Source: Tubulanus polymorphus (Eukaryota > Nemertea > Palaeonemertea > Tubulaniformes > Tubulanidae). From it: a DNA stretch of 64,000 nucleotides. The translations under genes and the position numbers were made by a program. The notes below the pieces were generated by a model. The model saw only the letters and a list, made by a program, of their open reading frames with translations, made no database searches and was not told where the DNA came from. Below, piece after piece: positions 25,001 to 36,274 of this stretch (within the stretch, counting starts at the first letter, position 1; each line of letters starts with the position of its first letter). The stretch is from positions 8,532,501-8,596,500 of the forward strand of contig NC_134031.1 in NCBI RefSeq assembly GCF_964204645.1, given 5' to 3'.

Positions 25001-25579
25001 TCTTGAAATAGGGATTGTCCCTGTTATTTATTTGGTTGGTAAATTTTGTTTGATTTTCTGATTGAGTGTCCCTTACAGACCCACCACACCTGCCGGGAGC
25101 AAAACAGGGGGTTTGATTTTGAAATCGGAAATCGAAGTACAGAAATAGTTGTGTGATCGGCGGTCGAGTTTACATATTTTTTTGTTGTTGTTTAAATCGA
25201 AGTACATGATTGGGAAATTCGGTTCCGGTTCATTCAAACAATCTTCCAACCAGTCTGAACCGGCAAGCGGCTGATTGGGGTGAATTTTTCTGGCTGCCTA
25301 ATTTAATACATTTGTCCGGATGTTAGGCCTACGCATATACATAGGCTAGTAGCCTCGACTAGGTTAAAGCTAAGTTCACTGTAGAGGAGGAATCAGATTT
25401 ATTAAAATGCACGTTAACTAGAGATTAACTGGTTGTGACTGTGGTAATCGCAATTATCAATTTTATTGCCAAAAATGAAGATTTTTTTGAAAATTTCGTC
25501 TGAGCAGATAGCTTTATAAGCCAGACTTTTCATTTGAGTTTTTTCATCATAAATTATTCATTAGTTCCTAATGACTTAA

Positions 25580-25906
25580 GCCAGGCGTAGGTCGGCCTTG
25601 CGACGGCTTGTGACTCACTGCGACGCCATTCAATGTGACCGCCAGCGACGATTGTGTCGCGACGACTCATCGACCTACGCTCCCTTGCGACGGGTTGTGA
25701 CTGTCAGCAACGCCAGTCGCAAGGAGACGCATGTGTTCTACTTTCTGCGATGAGACACGACCGTCACAACCGACCTACGCACTCTTGCGACTGGCAGAAA
25801 CTAGTCGCACACAGTCGCTGACAATCGTATCGCAACCGACTTGCACTGTAACTTGCGATGCAACGCGAGGATCGCATTGCGTCACAAGGCCGACCTACAT
25901 CCAGCT
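25580..25906. mobile_element. TTAA-flanked MITE
   Basis: Inverted ends (GTAGGTCGGCCTTG near 25587 and CAAGGCCGACCTAC near 25885) are bordered on both sides by TTAA (25576-25579 and 25907-25910). The target site suggests a piggyBac- or Kolobok-type MITE. The interior is full of GTCGCAA/TTGCGAC motifs and non-coding. Confidence 0.75.
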
Positions 25907-25924
25907 TTAAGTTACAGCGGAGCC

Positions 25925-26470
25925 CCAGAAATATCTTTTTTTTTTCGTTCAAAAGACCTTTCGCTTGAAAATTCTTTCGTCGAAACAAAATCTATTTTGT
26001 TCGAACCAATAATATTCTGTTCGATTGAACCAATTTGAAAAAATCGTTAGAACAAAGTTGAACAAACTTTTTTTTGTCCAAACGAAAGGTTTTTTATTTG
26101 AACAATCGTATGATCGAACAGAATCGTTTTAATTTGAACAGCATTTTCTTGTCAGAACATTAAGTTTTTCGTTCGAACGAGTATATTGTAAAAAGGTTTT
26201 CTTTGAACCAAAAGTATTAAGTATTTCGTTCAATCAAACAGAATTGTTTTCATTCAAACATTCGTTCGAAAAAAATTGTTTTCGCTCAACCAAATTTTTT
26301 ATGCCGGGTCAAAAAGTTTTTCATTTCAACAATAACATAGTTTTTAATTCGAACGGATTTTTTTGTCAGAATGGAGAAAAGTTTTGGTTCAAACAAAAAG
26401 CGTATTGTTCGATCAAAGAGAATTGCTTTCATTCGAACAAGATTTTCTTTGGTCGAACAGCGTGTAAAGG
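25925..26470 (+). repeat. Degenerate minisatellite of TTCGAACAA-type units
   Basis: Loosely repeated units of about 30-60 bp contain TTCGAACRAAATTTTTTT and TTTTCATTCGAACAA. The same family is at 29137-29500, on the other side of H1 copy B, which therefore probably inserted into one array. Open frames here are repeat artefacts. Confidence 0.6.
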
Positions 26471-26765
26471 TCGTTTTTAAATTTACTCGGTCTGGTATAT
26501 TTTGGATTACTGTGTATGTCATTTGTCAGGACATTAAATAGAAGGAGACTTAGGATACTACCTTGCGTGACTCCACTAGTAAGACCAACTTATCCAAAGA
26601 TGGGCGTTCCGTTGATTTCGGCTACAAGTTTTCGTTAAGAGATAACTTCTGAGCCATTTGAGCGACCTATCATTGATACTGTTTCCTAATAGCCTGTTTA
26701 GTAATGGCTGATTTTGTGCCTTATCAAATGCTTTGTCGAAATCCACCGTTGAACAGGATTAAGTT
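26470..26765 (-). pseudogene. LINE reverse transcriptase fragment
   Basis: On the minus strand one can read SGVTQGS (RT palm motif B) near 26550 and DFDKAFDK (motif A) near 26725. These are typical of non-LTR retrotransposon RTs of the CR1/RTE/jockey kind. It is heavily broken by stops and is part of the H2-type repeat: the same fragment occurs at 29540-29890 and 53873-54040. Confidence 0.6.
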
Positions 26766-26791
26766 ACTGCGGAGCCCCAGAAAGATCCTTT

Positions 26792-29133
26792 TTAGCCCAC
26801 TTGGGACTTAAGTCCCAGCGGGCTATTGCGTTCACTTTTTGTCCGTCGTCCGTCCGTTCATCCGTCCGTCCGTAGACGGAATCCAGTTATTTTGGGAAGT
26901 TTTGAAAACGCTTCAAGGTAATGACGCTTTGATCAATTACCTTGATCTTTCGGATATATGTGAATTCCCCCAGGGCCCATCAGCATAACAAAAATTGGGT
27001 CAATCGGACTCAAGATGGCCGTCCTATGACCTTTTTAGTGCCCAAAAATGTCAATTTTGGCCCAAATTCTGAGTCCTGTAGCTTCCCACTGGTTTATTAT
27101 TTCTCATTGCAATTTGTGATGGGCATTCTTTGGAAAGGGATGTTTTATACCCGAGACAGGTATTTTTCATCAGCCAATTATGACGCAATTGGCGCCAATC
27201 TTGGTGTCAGCAGTACTCATTCGTAAGTGGGAAAAAGTTTTTCCACATTATATTGACAGGGCTGCCAACCCTCCCGAATTATTCGGAATCCTCCCGATTT
27301 GCGTGAAGAAATTCCGACAATACGATCGGGTATACAAAATTCCGACTTTTTTTTTCTTTTTCGGCGATGTCCGATTTTCCACCCGCCAGCGCGTTGTAAC
27401 ACAATATGATGATTTGGTAGAACAGAATTGAATAGGTGGGGAATTTATATGCACGCCCGCGGTGGATGAGTGCGTGGCTATATACTGTGTACGTGGGTCA
27501 GGCGATAAACAGCGCTTACTAGCGCGCGCGTGCGTGCGTGTGTGTGTATGAGAGTAGCTGTGTTATTGATTTTATCTACGCATGGCGTACGATTATTTCG
27601 TAGTAGGAGAGCAGCTTTTTAATTTGTTTCAAGAATAAAAATAAAGTTCATTTGTTTTAAAATACGTTGTTTTCAATCATTTTTGTGAAAATATTATGAC
27701 ATGTGGCAAAATGTGATTGTTATTGTCAAATTGCTCCGCATCGTTTCGGAGAAGAATCAGTTTACTGCGGTAATTAGCTCGTTTTCGCAGCGCGATTAGC
27801 ATTCGAAGATCCGGGTTAGATTTCAACGTGTGGACTCTTTGAAATGTTTCGGTAAGCAATTGCTTTGCTAGTTTGAACCTTAATGTTGTCACTCTTGTGT
27901 TAGTTTGATTTAAAAAGATAATTTAAGATGCTTTTGAGCAGTGCATCTCAAAGTAAACTTTTAGTTCGCATATTTGGCAGATGGCAGCACCATCGAGTAG
28001 CATGTAGATTTAGAGACTTTTTACTGTTTGTATCTTTCAGTTCTGTACGTGGAGTCTCTCTTGGACAGTATCGTGGAATTGATGCTGGAAATGGATATAT
28101 TCGCATGACAGCTGTATAGTGTTATGTAATTCGTTTGACAATTTATGCCAGTTTTATGTTCTTATTTTTTAGTCTATTGTATATTTTTGATAAACACTGT
28201 TGATTTTTATCTTTCATAAAATAATAAAGAAAAAATACATTCTGTAGAATTTGCTGATTTTTTATTTTGCTGATAATTCCATATTTTCATATCCAGCTTT
28301 CATATATTACACGTGAAAGGTATTCCTAATTGAAAGCAAAATATTCCTACTTGGAAAAGTCACAATTTCTTCGGTTTCGATATATTCCTATTGAAACCTT
28401 CAATATTCCTAATTAATCTGCCATTCATCCCTAAATGGAATTTTGAAAGGTTGGCAGCCCTGTATTGATACCTAAGCGTATTTTGTTACCACAATCATTT
28501 AGAAAGTTGTAGCTCATAACGTGTTCTATGATTGTGGTGAGTTTCGAGGTCATTGGTTTTTGTATATGGCCACCAGGGGGCGTTGAATAATGCAATATCT
28601 TAGTATTTCTATATTATATTCGTATCAATGCGTATTTTGTAACCACAATCAATTGCAAAGTTGTAGCTCATGACATCATCTATGATTGTGGCAAGTTTTA
28701 AGGCCATTAGTTATTCTATATGGTCCCCAGGGGGCGTTGAATAGTAGAATAACTTAGTATTTCCTTATTATATTGGTACCTAGGCATATTTTGTTACCAT
28801 GATCAATTACAAAGTTATAGTTTGTGACATGTTCTATGATTGTGGTGAGTTTCAAGGTCATTGGGTTTTGAATATGGTCACCAGGGGGTGTTGAATAGTA
28901 GAATAACTTAGTAGAATAACTTAGTATTTCCATATTAAAGTGGTAACGAGGCATATTTTGTTATCACAATCAATTACAAATTCGTAGTTGCTGACATGTT
29001 CTATGATTTTGGTGAGTTTCAAGGTCTTTGGATTCTGTATATGGTCACCAGGGGGCATTGAATATTGAAATTGTTAGATTGTTGAGCATTTGGAACCACT
29101 TCCCAAGTGGGCATGGTGTCCCTGGACCCCTAG
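26792..29133 (+). mobile_element. H1 Helentron-like element, copy B, with nested transposon
   Basis: The ends are the same as copy A: TTAGCCCACTTGGGACTTA at 26792 and CCTGGACCCCTAG ending at 29133, between T and T. About 100 bp is deleted near 26925 relative to copy A. A 1206-bp transposon (27257-28462) interrupts it. Confidence 0.8.
27257..28462. mobile_element. Non-autonomous DNA transposon with CAGGGCTGCCAAC termini
   Basis: The perfect inverted ends are CAGGGCTGCCAACC (27257) and its complement ending at 28462. TATTGA is duplicated on both sides (27251-27256 and 28463-28468), and the uninterrupted sequence is present in H1 copy A near 23970. The 6-bp duplication does not match the usual 8 bp of hAT elements. 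The interior contains short ORFs only, none recognised. Confidence 0.8.
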
Positions 29134-29136
29134 TTT

Positions 29137-29500
29137 TTGTCCTCGCAAAAAAATTTGGTTGAACGAAAACAATTTTTTTCGAACGAATGTTTGAATGAAA
29201 ACAATTCTGTTCGATTTAACGAACTACTTTATACTTTTGGTCAGCTTTTCATTCAAAAGACCTTTCTCTCGAAAATTCTTTCATCAGGAATTTTCTTCGT
29301 TCGAACCAATAATATTCCGTTCGATAAAAAAAATCGTTAGAACAAAGTTGAACAAATTCGAACACATTTTTTTATCAGTATGAAAAAGAGTTTTCAAATA
29401 AAAAGTGTATTGTTCGATCAAATTGAATTGTTTTCATTTGAACAAGATTTTCTTGTCAGAACATTAAGTTTTTTGGTCGAACAGCATATTAAGGTCGTTT
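29137..29500 (+). repeat. Degenerate TTCGAACAA minisatellite, second part
   Basis: This is a continuation of the array at 25925-26470 on the far side of H1 copy B. It shares motifs such as TTTTCATTTGAACAAGATTTT. Confidence 0.55.
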
Positions 29501-29539
29501 TGGAAATTTATTCGGTCCGGTACATTTTGGAATACTGTG

Positions 29540-29890
29540 TATGTCATTTGTCAGGACATTAAAGAGAAGACGACTTAGGATACTACCTTGCGTGACTCCA
29601 TTAGTTAGACCGACTTATTCCAAGATGAGGCTTTCGTTGATTTCGGCAACATTTTTTCGTTCAGAGGTAACTGCTGAGCCATTTAAGCGACCTATCATCG
29701 ATACTTTTTCCTAATAGCCTGATGTTGTACCTTATCAAATGCTTTGTTGAAATCCATAAAGAGTAATTATGGCCTAACAGTCGATTTTCCAGAGTCAAAT
29801 AGGACCATCTGGTCCAGTTTTCCATGGTTTCAAGTAGGTGTAATTGACTGTTTGTCAATCTACCTCTTATAAAACTGTGTTAACCATTGA
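29540..29890 (-). pseudogene. LINE reverse transcriptase fragment
   Basis: Minus-strand motifs are FMDFNKAFDKV (palm motif A, about 29735-29765) and NGVTQGSILS (motif B, about 29585-29610). They occur in different frames because of indels. The fragment abuts the H2 3' terminus at 29908, as it does at 54040, so it was captured into the H2 family before that family spread. Confidence 0.65.
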
Positions 29891-29907
29891 ACAGGATTCT
29901 AAGATTG

Positions 29908-29940
29908 CAGAAAACCCATTATCGCTGCTTTGCAGCTATA
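29908..29940 (+). mobile_element. H2 Helentron-like 3' terminus
   Basis: GCAGAAAACCCATTATCGC followed by the GCTGCTTTGCAGC hairpin and TATATT. It is near-identical to the terminus at 60182-60216. Confidence 0.7.
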
Positions 29941-30654
29941 TTTAGTATCTTATATTTCAGAAGGCTTTAAAACATTGAACCTATCCAGTAACATTAGTTA
30001 TTTCAAATAATAAAGGTCTGTTTGGCCATATTGAATCAACTAAATACATCAAAGATGTAGTTAATTAGATCCAAGATGGCCGCCTTGATACTTACCTAAT
30101 GGTTACCATGGTAATCGTATCACCCTGATGCACGATATCTTCCGTATATTATCTCAAAATTGATATTCCATGTCTTAAGTATAATTTATCTTGAGAAATA
30201 AACTACAGTATTGCAGTGGGTATTAATTAGATAATTAGTATGCAAATTAGCCTAATTTACATATTTGTGCAATAACTTACATGAATCTAAACAAACTTTG
30301 TATAGCCAACATACTGACCAAGTTTGGTTTTAAACGGACAAAAATTCTGGGAGTTATATTTGTTTTAATGTTGAATTGAATTCCTTTATCTGGCTAAAAA
30401 TCAGCAAAACCTAGTCACTTCCTGTCTGATACTTTCATTGGAAATGAACTAAAGTGTATTGCGCAATCGAATGACAAAGATACCCCAAATTTCCACCCTT
30501 TGATTGCTTATAACTTTTGAACCGCTTGATCAATTTTGATTCTGTAAAGTGCTGTATGCTTATTCTATCCATTTTAAGCTTTTAGAACAACACATAGGAC
30601 ACATAGAAATTTTCATCCTGAAATCCCTGCTACTACCTCTGACTCTAGTCTAGT
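29941..30654. other. Intergenic, no feature recognised
   Basis: AT-rich unique-looking sequence without long frames or obvious repeats. CAAGATGGCCGCC at 30072 is common in invertebrate non-coding DNA. Confidence 0.3.
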
Positions 30655-33100
30655 ACCAAGCCGTCGTTCCACAAACAACGTCTAGGGCAAAAGTGCTCAT
30701 ATTACAGGGTTCGTAGCGGGCCTTGAAATCCTTGAATTTAGCACTTTGGTCTTGAAAATTGATTTTAGGGCCTTGAATTTGGAAATGTTGCAAATCTGTA
30801 GATTTATGACTGTTTTGTCGCAATGATGGAAATTTTGATAACAGCACTGCATGGTATATAAATCGTATTGATTTCTTCTTTTATTCTTGGAGACCTACCG
30901 GTATGTTGTACAGTAGGTGTTTATTTGAGTCATTGGGGAAAACCCACTGCTATGTATATTCATGATGAATCATCATTCAGTTGTATCTTATTACTGCATG
31001 TATAGCGCTTTTCATGGAGATGGTGTCAATTGACTTGGACCATGGATCTCCTCTGAAATCCCACCAAAAACATCTGTTTGGTGTTTACATCAGATTTGAT
31101 TTTTAAAGAAGATGATTTTCTTGATATTTCCATCTTAATTATTTGCAAGTTTTCTCCCATCATTTGAATTCAACCCAATACAGTTTTCACACTTATTTTT
31201 TTCCGTTATATTTCCAAGAAAATCTGTACTTCAACCAATTAAAAAGTCATTAGTGTATGCATTCAGTCACTGGCTCAAAATTTTCAAATTTCTTGAAGTT
31301 GCTGTAATTGGCCGTGTCAGTGATTATCAGTGAATTTGGGTCAGCAGTGGCACAATGAACCCTGTTAAGGCTGTTTTGATTGTTTTTGAATGGATGATGC
31401 AAGGAAATATTGCCGTAGTTTTTCATGGGGGTAAAAAGCCTTGAATGTGCATCTCTAATGGCCTTGAAATGCCTTGAATTTTGGTTGGTCTTGAGGCTAC
31501 AATTAATTTTCATCCCTCGTTTTGAGGGACGAGGCTTTGAGCGTCTATTTCACCCCTTAAAACATCATCAACTTACCTCAAACTGACTGTTCTGTAATCA
31601 GATGGAAGTTAATCTATCTTCAATTAGAGACCGGTTGTGCCCATCCTCCATTTTACATTTTCGATGCATGTCAAATATAGTCAAACATGTAAAGAAGCAA
31701 GTTACTTCCTGGTTAAGATGGCGTCTCTTCGAATCTGCTTAATCTTTGAGCGATATCAAATTGCCCTGGGTATGAATTATTACAATAGCATCTGATTATC
31801 AATGTAATCAACAAACAAAAGGAAACTTTACAATGGACGGAAATACATTCATTGCTGTAAGTATCGGATAAAACCGCTGATAACTTACCTGGTACCTTTG
31901 CTAGAAATCGATTATAAAATTCATCACGGCAAACTCTTTTTCACTGAATTCAATATTTATTGTTCACTTCTGGTAGAAAATCTTGTTCAGCCCCTGACAA
32001 GAGAATAAGCAATGACACTACTTATTTACCAGCTCATTAAACTTCATCAGTTTATCAGAATCGGAGTTTCACCGCCTGTTATTTGGAACCTCATTTCATG
32101 ACAGCTACTGCTGATTCTTTATTCTCTTTGATTACTGCATGATGTTATCTTTCTGAAATTAAAATACATACCACTTACAATTAAACCTGGATTGACTTTT
32201 CAATTGATGGTTCAGAATCAATTTTTCAAACATACCTTGATACATTGCAATCTATTCTTTACACGTTGAGCTAATTTGATACGCGTTATTTCAATTTCTT
32301 AAAACATCCTACGAGTTGCGACTTAGAAAATCATCACTAAAACGCTCACAATAATCTACATTAGATAATCAATACGTATAGTGTTTGTGAAATAGCACTC
32401 ATATTCAATCCAATGTTCATTATTTACAATTGTTTTGAACGAAGTAAGTAAGCAAGTGAACTTACCTGGATGTCATTATTTTCACTGGATCAACTGCTGA
32501 TGTCCAATGTCACAATCAGAACAATCAATCAACCGCCTTAGTGAACAAACAAGTAGCCTCTGCTGCATGGTTCAGTTTGTCAGTAGTAGTATTGGTAGTA
32601 TTGAGTATGCATTGTTTCCAGTCCAAATTGGCAAATCGCTGATGGTAGGCCGGTAGGTTTTGACGGCACTGTAATGCAGACATCCTGAATTGATTACCGA
32701 TATTTTCGGTACCACACGCTAAACAAGTGCGTGTAGAAGTGTTACGTGGCAGTTTTAATGGAATTTCTTTCTTCATTGATGTAAAAAACGACTTTAAAGA
32801 GGTCCATTGAACATAAATCAAGACACTCTGTAAGCGGCCATGTTACATTGTTCACGTGATGAAATACTGAAATCTGATTGGATCCGTATATTCCGCGGAA
32901 GATGGCGGACGGGCAAAACCTGTCCCATATTGAATGGGACAGGCAACCACTCTACTTTTTGTGTTGCATGACGGAAGTGTAAATTACAGATTCAGACTTG
33001 AACTTTGACTGGCATTGATGCCAATTTAAATTCTTATGGTAAAATTGACCAAAATTTATACGTTTTACCGACAAGAAATAATATTTAGAGTAATTTTAGA
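30655..33100. repeat. Right arm of a long-range inverted duplication
   Basis: The pieces at 30655-30705, 31510-31620 and 32940-33100 are the reverse complement of 21195-21050 and 20935-20770. About 800 bp at 30706-31510 is extra relative to the left arm and has CCTTGAAATCCTTGAATTT-like motifs at both ends. 31620-32930 is also absent from the left arm. Confidence 0.55.
31880..32821 (-). CDS. Candidate 5' exon(s) of an unknown minus-strand gene
   Basis: An open frame at 32525-32780 could start at MKKEIPLKLPRNTSTRTCL and includes a CLACGTENIG pair of cysteines. Two strong donors on the same strand (CCAG|GTAAGTTC near 32465 and CCAG|GTAAGTTA near 31887) suggest transcription leftwards from a region near 32.9 kb. 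The product is unrecognised, and the frame may be chance. It is the only non-repeat candidate between 30 and 33 kb. Confidence 0.25.
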
Positions 33101-33264
33101 GAGACATATTGAGACGTTTCAAGGTAATGTCTAGATATTTGGTTTATACATGTATCTACCCTAGACACATCTTCTGCCCAAAAACTGGCCCTGTCAGATT
33201 CAAGATGGCCGACTGGCAGCCATTGTTGTTCGCCAAAATCATCACTTTTTACACATTTTTGGCG

Positions 33265-33833
33265 AACCGTAGGTTTGCCTATGCAAACAGTCTGATGAAG
33301 CAGTTTTCATTGAAAATGAATAGAGTACCGGTGTGTCGAACAAGGCACAAACATTGGCTGTTGAACCAATTGTGTTGATTTTTGGTTTCATGGTTTGGCT
33401 TAATGAGTTCTCGCGCCCACAAAAATTTCATAGTGATCGAGTTATTTTTAGGGGACTTTTATTTCTAGAAAAAAATTCCGTATATGTTTGTATATTTTTG
33501 ACATTTTGTGGATGGAGGTATTCTGACTTGTGAAATAACGGCCAATCTAATACTGCGTCGCTAGTACATTTGTATATACGCGCGTCAGCAGTCAGCCGCG
33601 TGTGTGCGAATATAGGTTACAGTATATGGCTGTGGGTGTTAGTAATCACCTGAGCGAGTCTATATATAGCAAAGTGACTCGGCAATATACACAGAACTCT
33701 AACACATCCGCAGGCGCATATATTGTCAGCCTCACATCTTCAATCCAAATTAATTTATATTTAGTATAATATTTTTGACAATATATGCACTAAATGATTT
33801 AATGGTGAGCCACAGGGCCATTGGACCTTTATT
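33265..33833. mobile_element. Insertion inside H1 copy C
   Basis: Compared with copy A, about 570 bp is inserted after CACATTTTTGG. It begins with a hairpin-capable GGCGAACCGTAGGTTTGCC and ends near CCACAGGGCCATTGGACC. This resembles the hairpin at the start of the repeat at 42.3 kb. No gene is present. Confidence 0.45.
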
Positions 33834-34181
33834 GAAGTTTTCGAGGGAAATTTTGAAGACGCTTTTTTCAATTACATTGATCGTTCGTATTTATTTGTAT
33901 CCCCCAATGGCCAATCAGCATTAGAAAAATTGGGTTGATCGGATGGCCATCCTATAACCTTTTTTGTGCCCAAAAATGTCAATTTTGGCCTGTATTCCGA
34001 GTCGTGTAGCTTCCTACTGGTTTGCCATTTCTCATTGCAATTTGTGATGGGTATTCTTTGGAAAGGTATCTTTTATACCTGGGACAGGTATTGTTTATCA
34101 CCCAATTATGACGCAATTTGCGGCCATTTCGATGTCATCAGTACTCATTTGGATTTCTGATGATTTTCTTTGTAGGTTAAG

Positions 34182-36041
34182 ATGGAACGATTGCGTGGCT
34201 CTCATGAAAGTGACAGAGAGTGGAGGTTACGCGAAGCATTTCTCAATGCTCACCAGGACAGATTTAGCAAGGATCGCTTGATCTGTTTATCTCATTGTTT
34301 CATTAATGTGGAAATGTATGGCACATCGTACCCCCCGGGAGTGATGCGTATTCTGAGCGAACTTTCCGCTGATGTCAGTGATGATGTGGATGAACTTCGT
34401 CGACAGAAAAAGCAACGTGCAGAGGTTAAATTCGTAAAGGCATCGGATACAGGTAATAAATCAAACGTACTATTGACCAAGTGTAAATCTGAACCGACTA
34501 AAAAACCTATGGTTGGTTTTGTAAAAGCATCCAGCGAGCAGTGCTCAAGTGCGGGTAGTGATGCTCTATCAAGTGGCCGGTCTGGTGCCGATTATTGGGT
34601 AAAAAATGATTCTGTGGAAAGCGTTGTTAGCCTCCACGATGAAAATGACAAATCACCTGTATCCGCTGAAAAATCATCTGAACCAGAAATAAGAACTGGT
34701 AATAGCCGTCGAGGTTTGGGAGCAACTCTCAGGTCGACCAAATCTAAGGAAAAGAAGTCTTCAGTTGTAAACAAGGTCCAATTAGATGAAAGATTTACGC
34801 AAGCTAAATTAAATATAAAATCTGAAGAGGACAGAAAATTTTATTTGCTTGCAGAAGCAATTGCTGAGATAGAAACTGAAGGCATTAATTGCATATCTCT
34901 CATGCATGAATCTTGTGCGAAAACCAAAATGTCTGCCAGTATTGACTTTTCAATGAACAGTCATCAGTACATTTGTCACTTACATATAGATAGTGTAGCT
35001 GTAGCACATGGAATGGGTAACAATAAAAGAACTGCGAAATACGAAGCATATTCTAATGCTATTCAGTCTCTAAAAAAGCCACACTTACATGTCGATCGTG
35101 TCAACCCTGAAAAAACTGAATTGAAAGCCACTGACGAACCTGGAGAAAATGATAGTACTGATGGTGGTATGATGAAGCTTGGTCAACAACAAGTGGCAGC
35201 ACGCGGTATGAAACGTTTACATCCAGATTCTCAAAGGAAGCAAAAACATATCGGTCACAGTAAACCTGGTGGATCACTGGCTGATTTCATCATTTTAGAA
35301 CACGGTTATGTGACCGAACCTAATCCTATCAGTATCATGCATAGCAGTTCCACATTCAATAAGACTAAAATGGAATTTGACTTTAGTGATGGGCGTAGTC
35401 GATTATCGTTGAATGGAGATCTCATTGCTGAAGTGACTCCTACTCAAGAAATGACACCGGGCGTGAAAAAAACCAAGTTATGCGAAATAGCACTTGGAAA
35501 GCTTCGAAAAATGTGTTGGACTATCGAAGTGAAAAAAGCTCACACGAGTGAAACGGGTGTGTCTCGCGATGAAATTCTTGGTGAAATCAACAAACAATCA
35601 GAAACCCTCAACGATTCAAATATCGGCAGTAAGATGTTGAAAAAGATGGGCTGGTCCGGTGGAGGCATTGGAAAAGATGGAAATGGCATTAGTGAGCCGA
35701 TAAAAGCTGACCTAACCGTCATTAAGAGACAAGGCTTTGGTCTGCAAAAAGAGCAAGGCATTAGCAAAGACTTTGTTGAAAATATCCGAATAACGTTGCG
35801 GAACTATATGCGATCTCGCGATGAAACTGACCTTTCATTTACATCCGAATTTAGTAAAGAAGAACGTGCGCTCATACATCAAGAGGGCTCAAAATTGGGA
35901 CTTAAAACCCAAAGCAGAGGCACTGCAGATGAACGATATCTGATTGTTAGTCGGAAACGTGATCTATCTCAGTTAATTTCACATATTCAGAGAAGTGGTG
36001 GATCTACTAGTAAATATGAACTTTTGCCTCCGTTATGGTGA
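34182..36041 (+). CDS. NKRF: NF-kappa-B-repressing factor-like protein (XTBD, dsRBD, G-patch, R3H)
   Basis: An uninterrupted 619-codon ORF. Residues about 8-85 match the XTBD fold that binds the exonuclease XRN2 (REAFLNAHQDRFSKDRL, then SYPPGVMRIL). About 216-298 is a dsRNA-binding domain ending GNNKRTAKYEAYSNAIQSL. A second related segment lies near 360-450. A G-patch starts at residue 480 (GSKMLKKMGWSGGGIGKDG), and an R3H domain occupies about 530-595. This is the domain order of NKRF, a nucleolar factor in rRNA processing; the human protein is about 690 residues, with the coding part in one exon. An acceptor-like TTTCTTTGTAG lies just before the start, so a 5' UTR intron is possible. The gene lies within an H1 repeat copy, so it is either the resident gene invaded by repeat or a captured copy. 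Confidence 0.88.
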   Translation: MERLRGSHESDREWRLREAFLNAHQDRFSKDRLICLSHCFINVEMYGTSYPPGVMRILSELSADVSDDVDELRRQKKQRAEVKFVKASDTGNKSNVLLTKCKSEPTKKPMVGFVKASSEQCSSAGSDALSSGRSGADYWVKNDSVESVVSLHDENDKSPVSAEKSSEPEIRTGNSRRGLGATLRSTKSKEKKSSVVNKVQLDERFTQAKLNIKSEEDRKFYLLAEAIAEIETEGINCISLMHESCAKTKMSASIDFSMNSHQYICHLHIDSVAVAHGMGNNKRTAKYEAYSNAIQSLKKPHLHVDRVNPEKTELKATDEPGENDSTDGGMMKLGQQQVAARGMKRLHPDSQRKQKHIGHSKPGGSLADFIILEHGYVTEPNPISIMHSSSTFNKTKMEFDFSDGRSRLSLNGDLIAEVTPTQEMTPGVKKTKLCEIALGKLRKMCWTIEVKKAHTSETGVSRDEILGEINKQSETLNDSNIGSKMLKKMGWSGGGIGKDGNGISEPIKADLTVIKRQGFGLQKEQGISKDFVENIRITLRNYMRSRDETDLSFTSEFSKEERALIHQEGSKLGLKTQSRGTADERYLIVSRKRDLSQLISHIQRSGGSTSKYELLPPLW

Positions 36042-36274
36042 TTTGTTAATTGTCATTTAAGATATTTTGTAGTGCCTGGGTTCTGTTTTTCATAGTTGTG
36101 TTATGTTAGCGTTAACAGATGAATCATTATATTGAGGCTGTAGCTTATTGTGGCGAGTTTTATGGAGTTTCAGTTAAATGTTCATCAGGCGGCGTTGAAT
36201 TAGAAATGAAAATGTCAGATTGTTGAGAATTTCAGACCACTTTCCAAGTGGGTATTATGTCCCTGGACCCCTAG

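Larger units (their letters stand above)
33112..36274 (+). mobile_element. H1 Helentron-like copy C carrying an NKRF-like gene
   Basis: 33112-33264 and 33834-34150 align with the left half of H1 copy A, up to CAGTACTCATT. 36121-36274 aligns with the right half from CATTATATTGA to the terminal CCCTGGACCCCTAG. Between them, where copies A and B have only about 24 bp, lies a 1.97-kb segment with the NKRF-like ORF. The first ~110 bp of H1, including the 5' tip, is missing. The arms are more diverged than A and B, so the insertion is older. Confidence 0.7.

Noticed and set aside
25841-26522. Several overlapping frames of 60-80 codons on both strands
   Set aside because: They fall in a TTAA MITE and a TTCGAACAA minisatellite; the peptides repeat the same low-complexity words.
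34292-35767. Minus-strand frames of 60-75 codons within the NKRF-like gene
   Set aside because: They are shadows of the 619-codon plus-strand ORF, which has clear domains.
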